NCBI RefSeq assembly: GCF_000763385.1
Contig: NZ_JQFA01000002.1
Coordinates: 868,001-932,000, forward strand
DNA from: Leptolyngbya sp. KIOST-1
GTDB lineage: Bacteria; Cyanobacteriota; Cyanobacteriia; Phormidesmidales; Phormidesmidaceae
Reading direction: 5' to 3'
DNA: 64,000 bases
Shown: one piece after another, positions 35,858 to 43,627 of the stretch
How positions within the stretch are numbered: the first letter of the stretch is position 1
Layout of the letters: the number at the start of each line of letters is the position of its first letter
The notes under the pieces: model-generated
The model's database searches: none
The model's input: only the letters and a program-made list of their open reading frames with translations
Told to the model about the DNA's origin: nothing
Position numbers and translations under genes: made by a program

Positions 35858-37178
35858 CTGGTTGACTGACAAAACTAATCGGCGGCATAGCAGTACGTGT
35901 GTATTTTGAACTCGATTCGATAGGTGCGTTGCTCGTGCTGTTTTCGGGAGGCCATAGCGGGTTCAGGATCACGGTTATGGGTAAAACAGACATGACGGAT
36001 GAGTGGCCACCCATTCTCTAATGCGGCTTTCAGCCAATCCCACCCAATGCGGAAGTAGCTATTGCCGCGAAACCAATGGGGGTCAACCCAGCGACGTTTG
36101 CCAGCGGCGACTACTTCGAGGCCTTGGGCGGTGACATAGAGGGTAGCGACAGCCAAGAGGAACCAAAGCCGAGAGAGGGCGCAGAGGTCGCGAATCTCTG
36201 ATTTCTGGAGATTCCAACCGTTGGATTGGTCATCGAGAAACGCTTCCTCAATGTCGAAGCGCAAGCCGTATTCCTCGAAGGTGTGCAGGTTGGTGGGTTC
36301 ATCGCTGACGATGGCCCAGAACTCACCATTGACGCTGTTATAGCCAAAGGCGAGGTGCACCGGGCCATACCACTCCCCTTTGTGGAGCTTAACAGTATGC
36401 CAACAGAGCGCCTCCCCCCGCTGAAGATGAACGTCCTTCAATTGGCTCCACCCGTGACCGGCCCGCCAAATCCAGGTATTGCGCTTGATGCGGACACGGT
36501 AGTGCCAGCCGAGTTCAGTCGTCATCGCGCTCATGGCCTCGGTGTGAATGAAGCCCCGGTCGGCCAACACGACCACCTTCACCCCCGACGGCAAGCGATG
36601 GGCGGCCTGTTGAAGCATCTCCTGGTACTCATCGAAGGCAACGGACGCGCTGCGGTGCCGGAGCACCCGCCAGACCACGGGCAACGCCCGACCTCGATGC
36701 ACCACCGCCAGGCGGATCAAGCAATACTCATCCCAAAACAGCGAGGTGTCCAAACTCAGGTACAAACAGTCCTCATCCCAGTGGGCTAAGGCCCCCTGAA
36801 TCAAGGGCTTGTACAGACGATGGACGTTCAGACGGCTATTGTGCAGCCAGCGGCTGAGTCGTCGTTGTTTACTTTGCGCCTGCACCCCTCGACACGGCAC
36901 GTAGGGCAGCCAGCGCGTCAGGTTGACCTCTCCACGCTGGAGCAAGGCCACCACCATCCATAGGCAGGTCGTCAGATGGCCCCGATGCGCCCAGGGCACC
37001 GATTGACCTAGCCAGGCGTTCAAGGCATTGTAGAGGGGGGAGTTTTTTTCACAGCGTTCATGGTTTTGAGTGGTATCTAAGCTTAGAACGCTGGCTCCCC
37101 TCTCTCTCCTCAGATCCCTGAAACTACCGCGTCACGAGCTGTTCAACAGCTTTCAGCCAACTTTTGTCAGTCAACCAG
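35858..37178 (-). mobile_element. IS4-family insertion sequence, copy 1 (1321 bp)
   Basis: Perfect 17-bp terminal inverted repeats CTGGTTGACTGACAAAA (35858-35874) and TTTTGTCAGTCAACCAG (37162-37178). A 9-bp target duplication GGCCAACGT flanks it (35849-35857 and 37179-37187). One transposase gene on the minus strand. The intact duplication shows a simple transposition into brnT. Confidence 0.95.
35875..37023 (-). CDS. IS4-family transposase, intact
   Basis: 382-residue DDE transposase starting from TTG. The catalytic residues are likely in LYLSLDTSLF (first Asp), VVVLADRGFIHTEAM (second Asp) and LRFDIEEAFLDDQSNG (Glu, in the Y/R-x-x-x-E-x-x-x-D-like block of IS4). No frameshift is seen, so the copy may be active. 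The stop codon lies directly next to the terminal inverted repeat. Confidence 0.9.
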   Translation of the reverse strand: MNAWLGQSVPWAHRGHLTTCLWMVVALLQRGEVNLTRWLPYVPCRGVQAQSKQRRLSRWLHNSRLNVHRLYKPLIQGALAHWDEDCLYLSLDTSLFWDEYCLIRLAVVHRGRALPVVWRVLRHRSASVAFDEYQEMLQQAAHRLPSGVKVVVLADRGFIHTEAMSAMTTELGWHYRVRIKRNTWIWRAGHGWSQLKDVHLQRGEALCWHTVKLHKGEWYGPVHLAFGYNSVNGEFWAIVSDEPTNLHTFEEYGLRFDIEEAFLDDQSNGWNLQKSEIRDLCALSRLWFLLAVATLYVTAQGLEVVAAGKRRWVDPHWFRGNSYFRIGWDWLKAALENGWPLIRHVCFTHNRDPEPAMASRKQHEQRTYRIEFKIHTYCYAAD

Positions 37179-37427
37179 GGCCAACGTTGCGAAGCATGGG
37201 ATTAGCTTTGATGAAGCTGTCACGGTTTTTTACGACGAAAGCGCTCGCGTGATCTTCGACCCTGACAACTCATTCGATGAAGATCGGTACCTAATCTTGG
37301 GAATGAGTGAAGCCTCTCGACTGCTGTTGGTATGCCATGTCTATAGACGAAACGATGAGGTGATTCGGGTTATTTCGGCCCGAAGGGCTACCAGCAGAGA
37401 AGAACGACAGTACTGGAGTTTTATGCC

Positions 37428-37667
37428 ATGAGGGATGAGTACGATTTTTCGGCATCAGTTGAAAATCCTTACACGAAAAAGCTGAAGAAACAAATCACAA
37501 TTCGGCTTGAGGAAGGAGTGGTTGACTACTTCAAAGACCTGGCTGAGGACGTTGGGATTCCCTATCAAAGTCTGATCAATCTGTACCTCCAGGATTGTGT
37601 GCGGGCTCAGCGCAAGCTGTCTTTGGAGTGGACGAGTAAGGAACACGCCGTGAACCGTGAACCGTGA
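37428..37667 (+). CDS. brnA: BrnA antitoxin
   Basis: 79-residue ribbon-helix-helix antitoxin of the BrnA family. KKQITIRLEEGVVDYFKDLA followed by GIPYQSLINLYLQDCVRA is the RHH DNA-binding core that also dimerises. Its ATG overlaps the brnT stop. The promoter upstream of brnT is now separated from it by the IS, so expression may depend on the element. The last codons fall within a heptanucleotide tandem repeat. Confidence 0.88.
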   Translation: MRDEYDFSASVENPYTKKLKKQITIRLEEGVVDYFKDLAEDVGIPYQSLINLYLQDCVRAQRKLSLEWTSKEHAVNREP

Positions 37668-37676
37668 ACCGTGAAC
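37649..37676. repeat. Heptanucleotide tandem repeat (CGTGAAC)4
   Basis: Four exact copies of CGTGAAC span the 3' end of brnA, whose TGA stop is inside the third unit. As 7 is not a multiple of 3, a change in copy number before the stop would alter the C-terminus. Confidence 0.9.
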
Positions 37677-37696
37677 CGCATGCCCAACACCCCTGT

Positions 37697-40378
37697 CTAA
37701 AACCGATAACTCACCCCCAAGCGCACATTGGTGCCGGCCTGGCTGAACTGGGAAATGGCTTCGTTGTTGGGGCGATCGCGCACCTCGGCCCATTTGTAAT
37801 ACTCGGTATTCAACAGGTTATAGATGCCGAGGTTGATGCCCAGGGCGGGGGTGATGTTGTAGGCACCGATCGCATCCAGCAGGAAGTAGGCGTCGGGCAC
37901 GAAGTTGGGGTTGCCCTCGGGCACGCGGGCGCGACCGGCGAAGGTGCCGATTAGCTCGGCGCGCCAGCGGTTTTCGGGGGCCTGGTAGCGCAGGCCCGCG
38001 ACGGCGCTGAAGGGGTCGATGGTGGTGAGGGGGCGGTTGGTGGTGGTGTCATCGCCCTGGGCGAAGGCGAGGCTGGCTAGCAGGCTAAAGCCATCGGGGT
38101 TGGGGCTAAAGCGATATTCGCCGCCAAACTCCACGCCGTAGATGCGGGCGCTGCCGATGTTGATGGACTGGAACTGGCTGACTCTCTGGGTCGGTGGGCA
38201 GACGGGGGCGACGATCAGGCAGCGGGTGCCGACCAATTGTTCTGTGGCGATGAAGTTGTCGTAGGTGTTGTAAAAGCCAGTGAGGCGAGCATTCCACTGG
38301 GGGTAGTTAGCCCGCACGCCGATTTCAAAACCGTTGCTGGACTCGGGCTGGAGGTTGGGGTTGGAGAGGGTTTCGTACTTAAAGAAGGCCCCGGCCAGGT
38401 TGGTGAAGCCGCCCGTGATCTCGCTGTAGAGGGGGGCCCTGAAGCCACGGGCGTACTGGCCGTAGAACGAAATTTCGGGGGTGGCCTCGTAGAGCAGCGC
38501 CAGGCGGGGGGAGAGGGCCGAGGCGGTCAGATCTACCGTTTCGCCCCGGAAGATGCCGTCGTCGATGGTTTGCAGGTCGTAGTGGTCGAAGCGCAGGCCA
38601 GCGATCACATTCAGCGGCCCGATCGCAATCTCATCCTGCACGTAGAACCCCAAGCGCAGGGTGTTGGCGTCGGCAAAGTCTTTGATCGGGAAGATCTGGT
38701 CGGCCCCGGTGCCAAAGACGTTGGTGACGGCCCCGGTGCGCAGGTTGGTCTGGGTGCGATCGCGCGGCCGGGAGTTAAAGGTCTGGGACACGTCTACCCC
38801 GTAGGTAAGGCGGTGATCGACGCTGCCGGTGGTAAAGTCGCTGCGAAACTGCACGTCGCCGCCGTAGCTATTGGTGATGAACTGGTTGTTGCTGTCGCGG
38901 CGCACTGGTGACCCGGCGAACCCTGGCCCGGCCCCTGTGGGGCGCACCTCCTGAACGATCTCGGTGGTGTTGGCCGCCTGGTAGAAGATCTGCCCCCGGG
39001 CAAATTGAAAGAACGACTGGCTATCCGGGTCGTCGAACTCGTAGGTGAGGCTGAGGCGGGTGCGATCGATGCGATTTTCGCCGCTGGAGCTGAGGGCCAG
39101 GGGGTCCACGTTACCCGGGGCCAGCACGTAGGCGGTACGGCGGTTGATGTCCTCAAAGATCAGGCTGAGGTCGCTGACCTCGGTGGGGAAGTAGACAATA
39201 TTGCCGTAGAAGTTGGTGTCGCCCACATCAATGCTGTCAGTGAACTCAGGCGGGGCAAAGTTGCTCAGTTCGCGCCCGTCGCGGCGGCTGAGCACAAACA
39301 CGCTCTCCAGTTCCTCGTTGGCCAGGGCGATGCGGGCCGCCGACTCCAGCCCGCCCACGGCGCTGCTGTAGGTGGTGAATACGTCGCCGCCAAAGGTGTC
39401 GTCTGGCCCCAGCAGGTCGCTGGGCCGCAGGGAGCGGAAGCTGATTACCCCGCCCAGGGCGTCGCTGCCGTAGAGGGTGGAGGCAGGGCCGCGCAGCACT
39501 TCCACCGCCTGGAGGGTGTTGAAGTCTACGTAGTCGCCCCGCCCCACCCGAAAGCCCCGCGGCGGCGCATTGCCGAAGGAGAACTGGTCGGGCAGGCGGA
39601 TGCCGTCGAGCTGAAACAGGATGCGGTTGCCCTCGATGCCGCGAATGTTGACGTCCTGGGTGCCGTAGCGCTGGAGCGCCCCCGCCGCCGATACCCCCGG
39701 CTCGTAGCGCAGCAGGTCTTCGAGGCCCTGAATCTGGTAGAACTCGAAGTCTTCCAGCTCGAACACGGTGACGGTGGCGGGCAGGTCTTCCACGGCGCGA
39801 GGGGTGCGGGTGCCGGTGACGGTGATGCGGAGGGTGCCGCTGGGGGCGAATTCGACGGGGAGGTCGTCGGGGGTTTGGGCGAGGGAGGGATGGGTGGGGG
39901 GTAGGGGGTGGGGGGTGGGGAGTAGGGGGTGGGGGGTGGGGAGTAGGGCGGCGCTGGTCGTGGTGAGGGGTTCGATTTCTGAGAGCAGTGGCGGAGCGGA
40001 CTGGGGGCGATCGCGGTTAGGTGCTTTACCGGGTACCGAATCCGGATTCACCGACCCCGATTCCTCCAACGCCAACCCGTAGGGTGCATTAGCGGCTACG
40101 ACCCCACCTGGTTGTGACCCGATCGCCTCTGTCAGCCGCAATGCACCGTCAGGGAATTGGGGGTAGTCGAGCGGGATTTGGGATGAGACCGCCTCATTCT
40201 CGCCTGAGCTAGAAATTGCTTGATGGGACTGATCGTTATCAGGCAATCCAGATTCTTCATTGAGCTCAGCCGAAGTTTTAGGATTTGCTGGGTTTGCATG
40301 GGCCACGTCCCAGAGCAGAACGAGCAACAGCGGTGTGCTGCAAACAAGAAAAATTCTCAATAAAAATTGCTTAAGCAT
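37697..40378 (-). CDS. TonB-dependent outer-membrane receptor (heme/hemoglobin-receptor-like)
   Basis: 893-residue receptor. N-terminal signal peptide (FLLRIFLVCSTPLLLVLLWD, cleavage near AHA) is followed by a long Pro-rich linker to about residue 175, then a TonB box-like RITVTGTRTPRAVEDLPATV. The plug domain has LLRYEPGVSAAG, DVNIRGIEGNRILFQLDGIR and VEVLRGPASTLYGSDALGGV; the rest is a 22-strand barrel ending in the outer-membrane signature LGVSYRF. The plug RVGRGDYVDFNTLQAVEVLR resembles heme/hemoglobin receptors, but a siderophore is possible. It belongs with the downstream ATPase, permease and ferritin genes. Confidence 0.9.
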   Translation of the reverse strand: MLKQFLLRIFLVCSTPLLLVLLWDVAHANPANPKTSAELNEESGLPDNDQSHQAISSSGENEAVSSQIPLDYPQFPDGALRLTEAIGSQPGGVVAANAPYGLALEESGSVNPDSVPGKAPNRDRPQSAPPLLSEIEPLTTTSAALLPTPHPLLPTPHPLPPTHPSLAQTPDDLPVEFAPSGTLRITVTGTRTPRAVEDLPATVTVFELEDFEFYQIQGLEDLLRYEPGVSAAGALQRYGTQDVNIRGIEGNRILFQLDGIRLPDQFSFGNAPPRGFRVGRGDYVDFNTLQAVEVLRGPASTLYGSDALGGVISFRSLRPSDLLGPDDTFGGDVFTTYSSAVGGLESAARIALANEELESVFVLSRRDGRELSNFAPPEFTDSIDVGDTNFYGNIVYFPTEVSDLSLIFEDINRRTAYVLAPGNVDPLALSSSGENRIDRTRLSLTYEFDDPDSQSFFQFARGQIFYQAANTTEIVQEVRPTGAGPGFAGSPVRRDSNNQFITNSYGGDVQFRSDFTTGSVDHRLTYGVDVSQTFNSRPRDRTQTNLRTGAVTNVFGTGADQIFPIKDFADANTLRLGFYVQDEIAIGPLNVIAGLRFDHYDLQTIDDGIFRGETVDLTASALSPRLALLYEATPEISFYGQYARGFRAPLYSEITGGFTNLAGAFFKYETLSNPNLQPESSNGFEIGVRANYPQWNARLTGFYNTYDNFIATEQLVGTRCLIVAPVCPPTQRVSQFQSINIGSARIYGVEFGGEYRFSPNPDGFSLLASLAFAQGDDTTTNRPLTTIDPFSAVAGLRYQAPENRWRAELIGTFAGRARVPEGNPNFVPDAYFLLDAIGAYNITPALGINLGIYNLLNTEYYKWAEVRDRPNNEAISQFSQAGTNVRLGVSYRF
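39900..39941. repeat. 21-bp G-rich tandem repeat inside the receptor gene
   Basis: A 21-bp unit based on AGTAGGGGGTGGGGGG occurs about twice and partly a third time. On the coding strand it encodes LLPTPHP units of the Pro-rich linker. The plus strand has many runs of four or more G. Confidence 0.75.
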
Positions 40379-40610
40379 GTCTACACTCCTCAGTGGAAAT
40401 CGAAGGTTATGGGTTGTAAGGGAAACTTAGTGGGTCAGAAACCGGGTTTATGGGCGGTAGTCGAGGGATTAGCGCTAGAAGCGGTAGAAAACCGGTTTCT
40501 TTGGCGGCATCTGCATCCCCTCCTGGGAGGGGCAGGGGTGGGTTGGCCTAGTCCCCGTGACCCACCCCGCCCTGCGGGCACCCCTCCCAGGAGGGGATGG
40601 TGGGCTTGGG

Positions 40611-41426
40611 CTATTCATGGGTTGCTACCAGTTGAACGTTGCGATCTTCAGAGCTGGCGGCGATCGGAAACACTTGCTGGCCGAAGGGGGTGGCGAAAAT
40701 TTCCACCTCTACCTGGAACACTGCCCGCAGGTTGTCGGCGGTGAGCACCTGGGCGGGCGGGCCGATCGCCCAGAGTTTCCCCTGGCGCAGCATGGCCATG
40801 CGATCGCAGTACCGCGCCGCCAAGTTAATGTCGTGGAGCACCGTGATGATGGAGAGCGATCGCTTCCGGTTCAGCCGCTTCAGCAGTTCCAAGAGCTGGA
40901 GCTGGTAGTGGATGTCCAAAAATGTGGTCGGCTCATCCAGCAGCAGCACCTGGGGGTTTTGGGCCAGGGCCAGGGCCAAAAAGGCCCGCTGGCGTTCGCC
41001 GCCGGAGAGTTCGGTGACGGGGCGATCGCGATATTGCTCAATCTCCGTCCAGGCCAGCGCCTGGGCCACCTGGTGCTGGCCCTCGGCATCGAGATCCCAC
41101 TGCCACCAGGGTTGGTGGGGCGATCGCCCCAGGCTGACCAACTGCTGCACTGTCAGCCCCTCGGGCAGGGTTTGCTGCTGGGGCAGCAGGGCCAGCCGTT
41201 GGGCCACCACCGTAGGTGACAGGGCATGAATGTCGCGCCCCGACAGAATCACTCGGCCCCCCTGGGGCTTGAGCACCCGGCTGAGCAGCCGCAGCAGCGT
41301 GGATTTGCCCGAGCCGTTGGCTCCCACCAGGCAGAGCCATTCCCCCGGCTCCACCGCCAGGCTGACCTGCTGCACGATGGGGCTCTGGCCGTAGCCGCCG
41401 GATAGGTTTCGAGATTCTAGGGGCAT
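40611..41426 (-). CDS. Iron-chelate/heme ABC transporter ATP-binding protein
   Basis: 271-residue ATPase of the FepC/HmuV class. Walker A LVGANGSGKSTLLRLL, signature LSGGERQRAFLALALA, Walker B VLLLDEPTTFLDI and switch His in VLHDINLAARYCDR are all present. The ATG at 41426 is preferred: AGGAGG is eight bases upstream, and it overlaps the permease stop (coupled translation). The frame begins earlier at 41450 within the permease. Confidence 0.92.
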   Translation of the reverse strand: MPLESRNLSGGYGQSPIVQQVSLAVEPGEWLCLVGANGSGKSTLLRLLSRVLKPQGGRVILSGRDIHALSPTVVAQRLALLPQQQTLPEGLTVQQLVSLGRSPHQPWWQWDLDAEGQHQVAQALAWTEIEQYRDRPVTELSGGERQRAFLALALAQNPQVLLLDEPTTFLDIHYQLQLLELLKRLNRKRSLSIITVLHDINLAARYCDRMAMLRQGKLWAIGPPAQVLTADNLRAVFQVEVEIFATPFGQQVFPIAASSEDRNVQLVATHE

Positions 41427-41427
41427 C

Positions 41428-42465
41428 TCAGCGTCCTCCTGCGATCGCACTGCGGCGGTACAGCAGCCAGATGAACACAGGTGCCCCCAAAAAGGCCGTC
41501 ACCACGCCCACGGGCAGTTCCACCGGGCCAGCGCGGGCCGCCAGGTCCGCCGCCGCCAGCACCAGGGCCCCGCCCAGGGCGGAAAAGGGCAGCACCAGCC
41601 GGTAGTCGGTGCCCACCAGCAGCCGTACCCCGTGGGGCACAATCAGCCCCACAAAGCCCACCAGCCCGGCAATGCTGGCGGCCCCGGCGGCCAGGAAGGT
41701 GGCGGCAGCGCCGATTAAAAGGCGCGATCGCACCAGGGACGTGCCCAGCCCCACCGCCAGGTCGTCCCCCAAATTCAGCAGGTTGACCTGGCGGGCCAGC
41801 AGGCAACCCACCACCAGCGCCACCGCCATCGCAGGCCCCACCAGCCGCACCTCCGCCCAGCCGCGCCCGTTGAAGCTGCCGATCAGCCAGTTCAGCGCCG
41901 CCTGAATCCGCCCGTCCCGCGCCATCAGCAGCAGCAGCGACTGGATCGCCCCAAAGAACGAGCTAAAGGCCACCCCGCCGAGAATCAACCGCTCGATGGA
42001 CAGTCCGCCCCGGCTACAGGCCAGCAGGTAAACCAGGGCCGTAGTGGCGATCGCCCCCAGCCAGGCCCCCAGGGGCACCCACACCTGCCACAGGCCCAGG
42101 GTGACCACCAGCACCACCACCAGCCCCGCCCCGGAGGAAATCCCCAGCAGAAACGGGCTGGCCAACCCGTTGCGCAGCATGCCCTGGAGCAGCGCCCCCG
42201 ACACCCCCAGCGACGCCCCCACCAGCAGCGCCGCCACCAGCCGGGGCAGCCGCAGATCCCACAGGATTACCTGGTGGGTGGCATTGCCCTGGCGCAGCAG
42301 CGCCGCCCACAGCTCCGGCCCGCTCATCGCTACCGAGCCCTGGGTGAGGGAGAGGCCCACCACCAGGGCCAGCCCCAGCAGCAGCAGCCCCAGGGCCAGG
42401 GGCGTGCGATAGGGCGATCGCCGGGGGCGAACTGGAGGTTTGGGGGGTCGAGTCAGGGTCACCAT
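41428..42465 (-). CDS. FecCD-family ABC transporter permease
   Basis: 345-residue permease with about ten transmembrane helices, for uptake of iron chelates, heme or cobalamin. ALLVGASLGVSGALLQGMLR and NGLASPFLLGISSGAGL are the family signature, followed by LILGGVAFSSFFGA and GLVGFVGLIVPHGVRLLVGT, the cytoplasmic loop that contacts the ATPase. The start overlaps the ferritin stop. Confidence 0.93.
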   Translation of the reverse strand: MVTLTRPPKPPVRPRRSPYRTPLALGLLLLGLALVVGLSLTQGSVAMSGPELWAALLRQGNATHQVILWDLRLPRLVAALLVGASLGVSGALLQGMLRNGLASPFLLGISSGAGLVVVLVVTLGLWQVWVPLGAWLGAIATTALVYLLACSRGGLSIERLILGGVAFSSFFGAIQSLLLLMARDGRIQAALNWLIGSFNGRGWAEVRLVGPAMAVALVVGCLLARQVNLLNLGDDLAVGLGTSLVRSRLLIGAAATFLAAGAASIAGLVGFVGLIVPHGVRLLVGTDYRLVLPFSALGGALVLAAADLAARAGPVELPVGVVTAFLGAPVFIWLLYRRSAIAGGR

Positions 42466-42899
42466 TAGCTAAAGTCCCGCAGCATTTTCTTGATTTCCAG
42501 GTTGTGCAGCTCCTCCTGGCCAATCTTGGTGCGGGCGTATTCTTCCAGGTAAATGCTGGCGTTCTCCACCAGGTCCAACAGCTGCTTGTACATAGCCAGG
42601 GCCTTTTGCTCGTGGTTGAGACTCTCCTTCAACAGGTCGCGCACGCCGTGGCGGTGGGTCTCTTCGATCGGGGCAATGCGCTGGCTGGGGTGCCCCTCCA
42701 ACCCGGTAATGATCTCCCCCGCCTCCTGGGCGTGCAGCAGCGACTCCGCCGCCTGGGCCTTGAAAAAATCCACAATCGGGATCCGGTACGGCCCCGTCAC
42801 CATCAGGGAATAGTGGGTGTAGCGCACCACCCCCGCCAGCTCAAATTCCATAATCTGGTTCAGCAACTCCGTTGTCGCCGCCGTATCGAGATTCCGCAT
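42465..42899 (-). CDS. Bacterioferritin-like diiron protein
   Basis: 144-residue four-helix ferritin. Iron ligands are in LNQIMEFELAGVVRYTHYSL (Glu), FFKAQAAESLLHAQEAGEII (Glu, ESLLHA with His) and ESLNHEQKALAMYKQLLDLV plus IGQEELHNLEIKKMLRD (ExxH). No haem-ligand Met typical of classic Bfr is obvious. First gene of the ferritin-permease-ATPase set, so it should store iron brought in by the transporter. GGAAGGAC precedes its ATG. Confidence 0.88.
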   Translation of the reverse strand: MRNLDTAATTELLNQIMEFELAGVVRYTHYSLMVTGPYRIPIVDFFKAQAAESLLHAQEAGEIITGLEGHPSQRIAPIEETHRHGVRDLLKESLNHEQKALAMYKQLLDLVENASIYLEEYARTKIGQEELHNLEIKKMLRDFS

Positions 42900-43627
42900 C
42901 GCTTAAGTCCTTCCCTGTCAAAGTGAAACTGAAACCCCTGGTTTACCAAAAATGGCGCTCTGCGGAAACCCATCGACGGCCCAAAGCCCTATCCTTGTCT
43001 CCTCTGACATCCCAATGCCACCCGCCGCAGGGTGATGTCCATGACCTTTGTTGACAAACTATATCAATAAGCATTGAGCCTGATTCAGGACTCATTGTCA
43101 AGAGAAGCGGTTGTTTTTCCCACAAGGAATGGGCTTCGTGGGTTATGGGGCAGCGACAAGAGAGGACAACGATGGCTTGATATCGGCTCCCCTTGGGTCG
43201 TCTGAATGCCCTCGACTGGGGTGGGCAAACGCCGTTTGCCCCTACGGTGGTCTCCGGTCTTAAATCGGGGTTGTGCGATGCACCATTGCCAAGGCTATTG
43301 CCAGGAAAATGGTGCATCGCTGCGCGGATGCACCCTACGATTTTCAGCGTTGGGGGTACCGGGTCAGCGGCAGGGACGATTGGTGTTAAGTGGTGAAGTT
43401 GGGGCGATCGCACCCCTGCCCCAGACAGGCAGAATTCCGAGCGTCTTAATGAAACTTGCTGCCGATTGTGTAGGATAACCTAAATTCGGGTTAAGAGATT
43501 TCCTGCAAAAGCTAGCTACCTGTCCCCGACCGGAAGGGGTAGGGGTGGGGTAGGTTATCTCGTACGAGAGGCGTTGAATTTTTGATTCATACCTGTGTTC
43601 AGCAACGCCTCACCGCCTTGCCCCGTT
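42900..43627. other. Long intergenic region between the iron operon and the SNF2 gene
   Basis: About 730 bases with no gene I can support; ORFs on either strand lack family features. It should contain the promoter of the ferritin operon. One clear repeat is described at 43275-43320. Confidence 0.5.
43275..43320. repeat. 13-bp perfect inverted repeat
   Basis: GCGATGCACCATT (43275-43287) and AATGGTGCATCGC (43308-43320) with a 20-base loop, followed by a partly related TGCGCGGATGCACCCTACG. It looks like a dispersed cyanobacterial intergenic repeat. Confidence 0.7.

Larger units (their letters stand above)
35808..37431 (+). pseudogene. brnT: BrnT toxin gene interrupted by an IS4-type element
   Basis: Bases 35808-35857 encode MGELDFEWNERKAEANV and, after removing 35858-37187 (IS plus one target copy), 37188-37431 continue in frame with AKHGISFDEAVTVFYDESAR to IRVISARRATSREERQYWSF and a TGA. 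The rebuilt product has 97 residues, the normal size of BrnT, a RelE-fold ribonuclease toxin. The insertion after codon 16 removes function. The last codon overlaps the start of brnA (ATGA), as in intact operons. A TATACT box at 35796-35801 lies just before the ATG. Confidence 0.88.

Noticed and set aside
39895-39960. G-rich repeats considered as a CRISPR array
   Set aside because: Units are contiguous with no spacers and lie inside a coding sequence.
43050-43085. Possible Fur box upstream of the ferritin operon
   Set aside because: The A+T-rich stretch near 43060-43080 matches the GATAAT hexamer pattern too poorly to support.
42943-43413. 156-codon minus-strand ORF in the gap before the SNF2 gene
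   Set aside because: No domain, no ribosome binding site, and it crosses the inverted repeat at 43275-43320.
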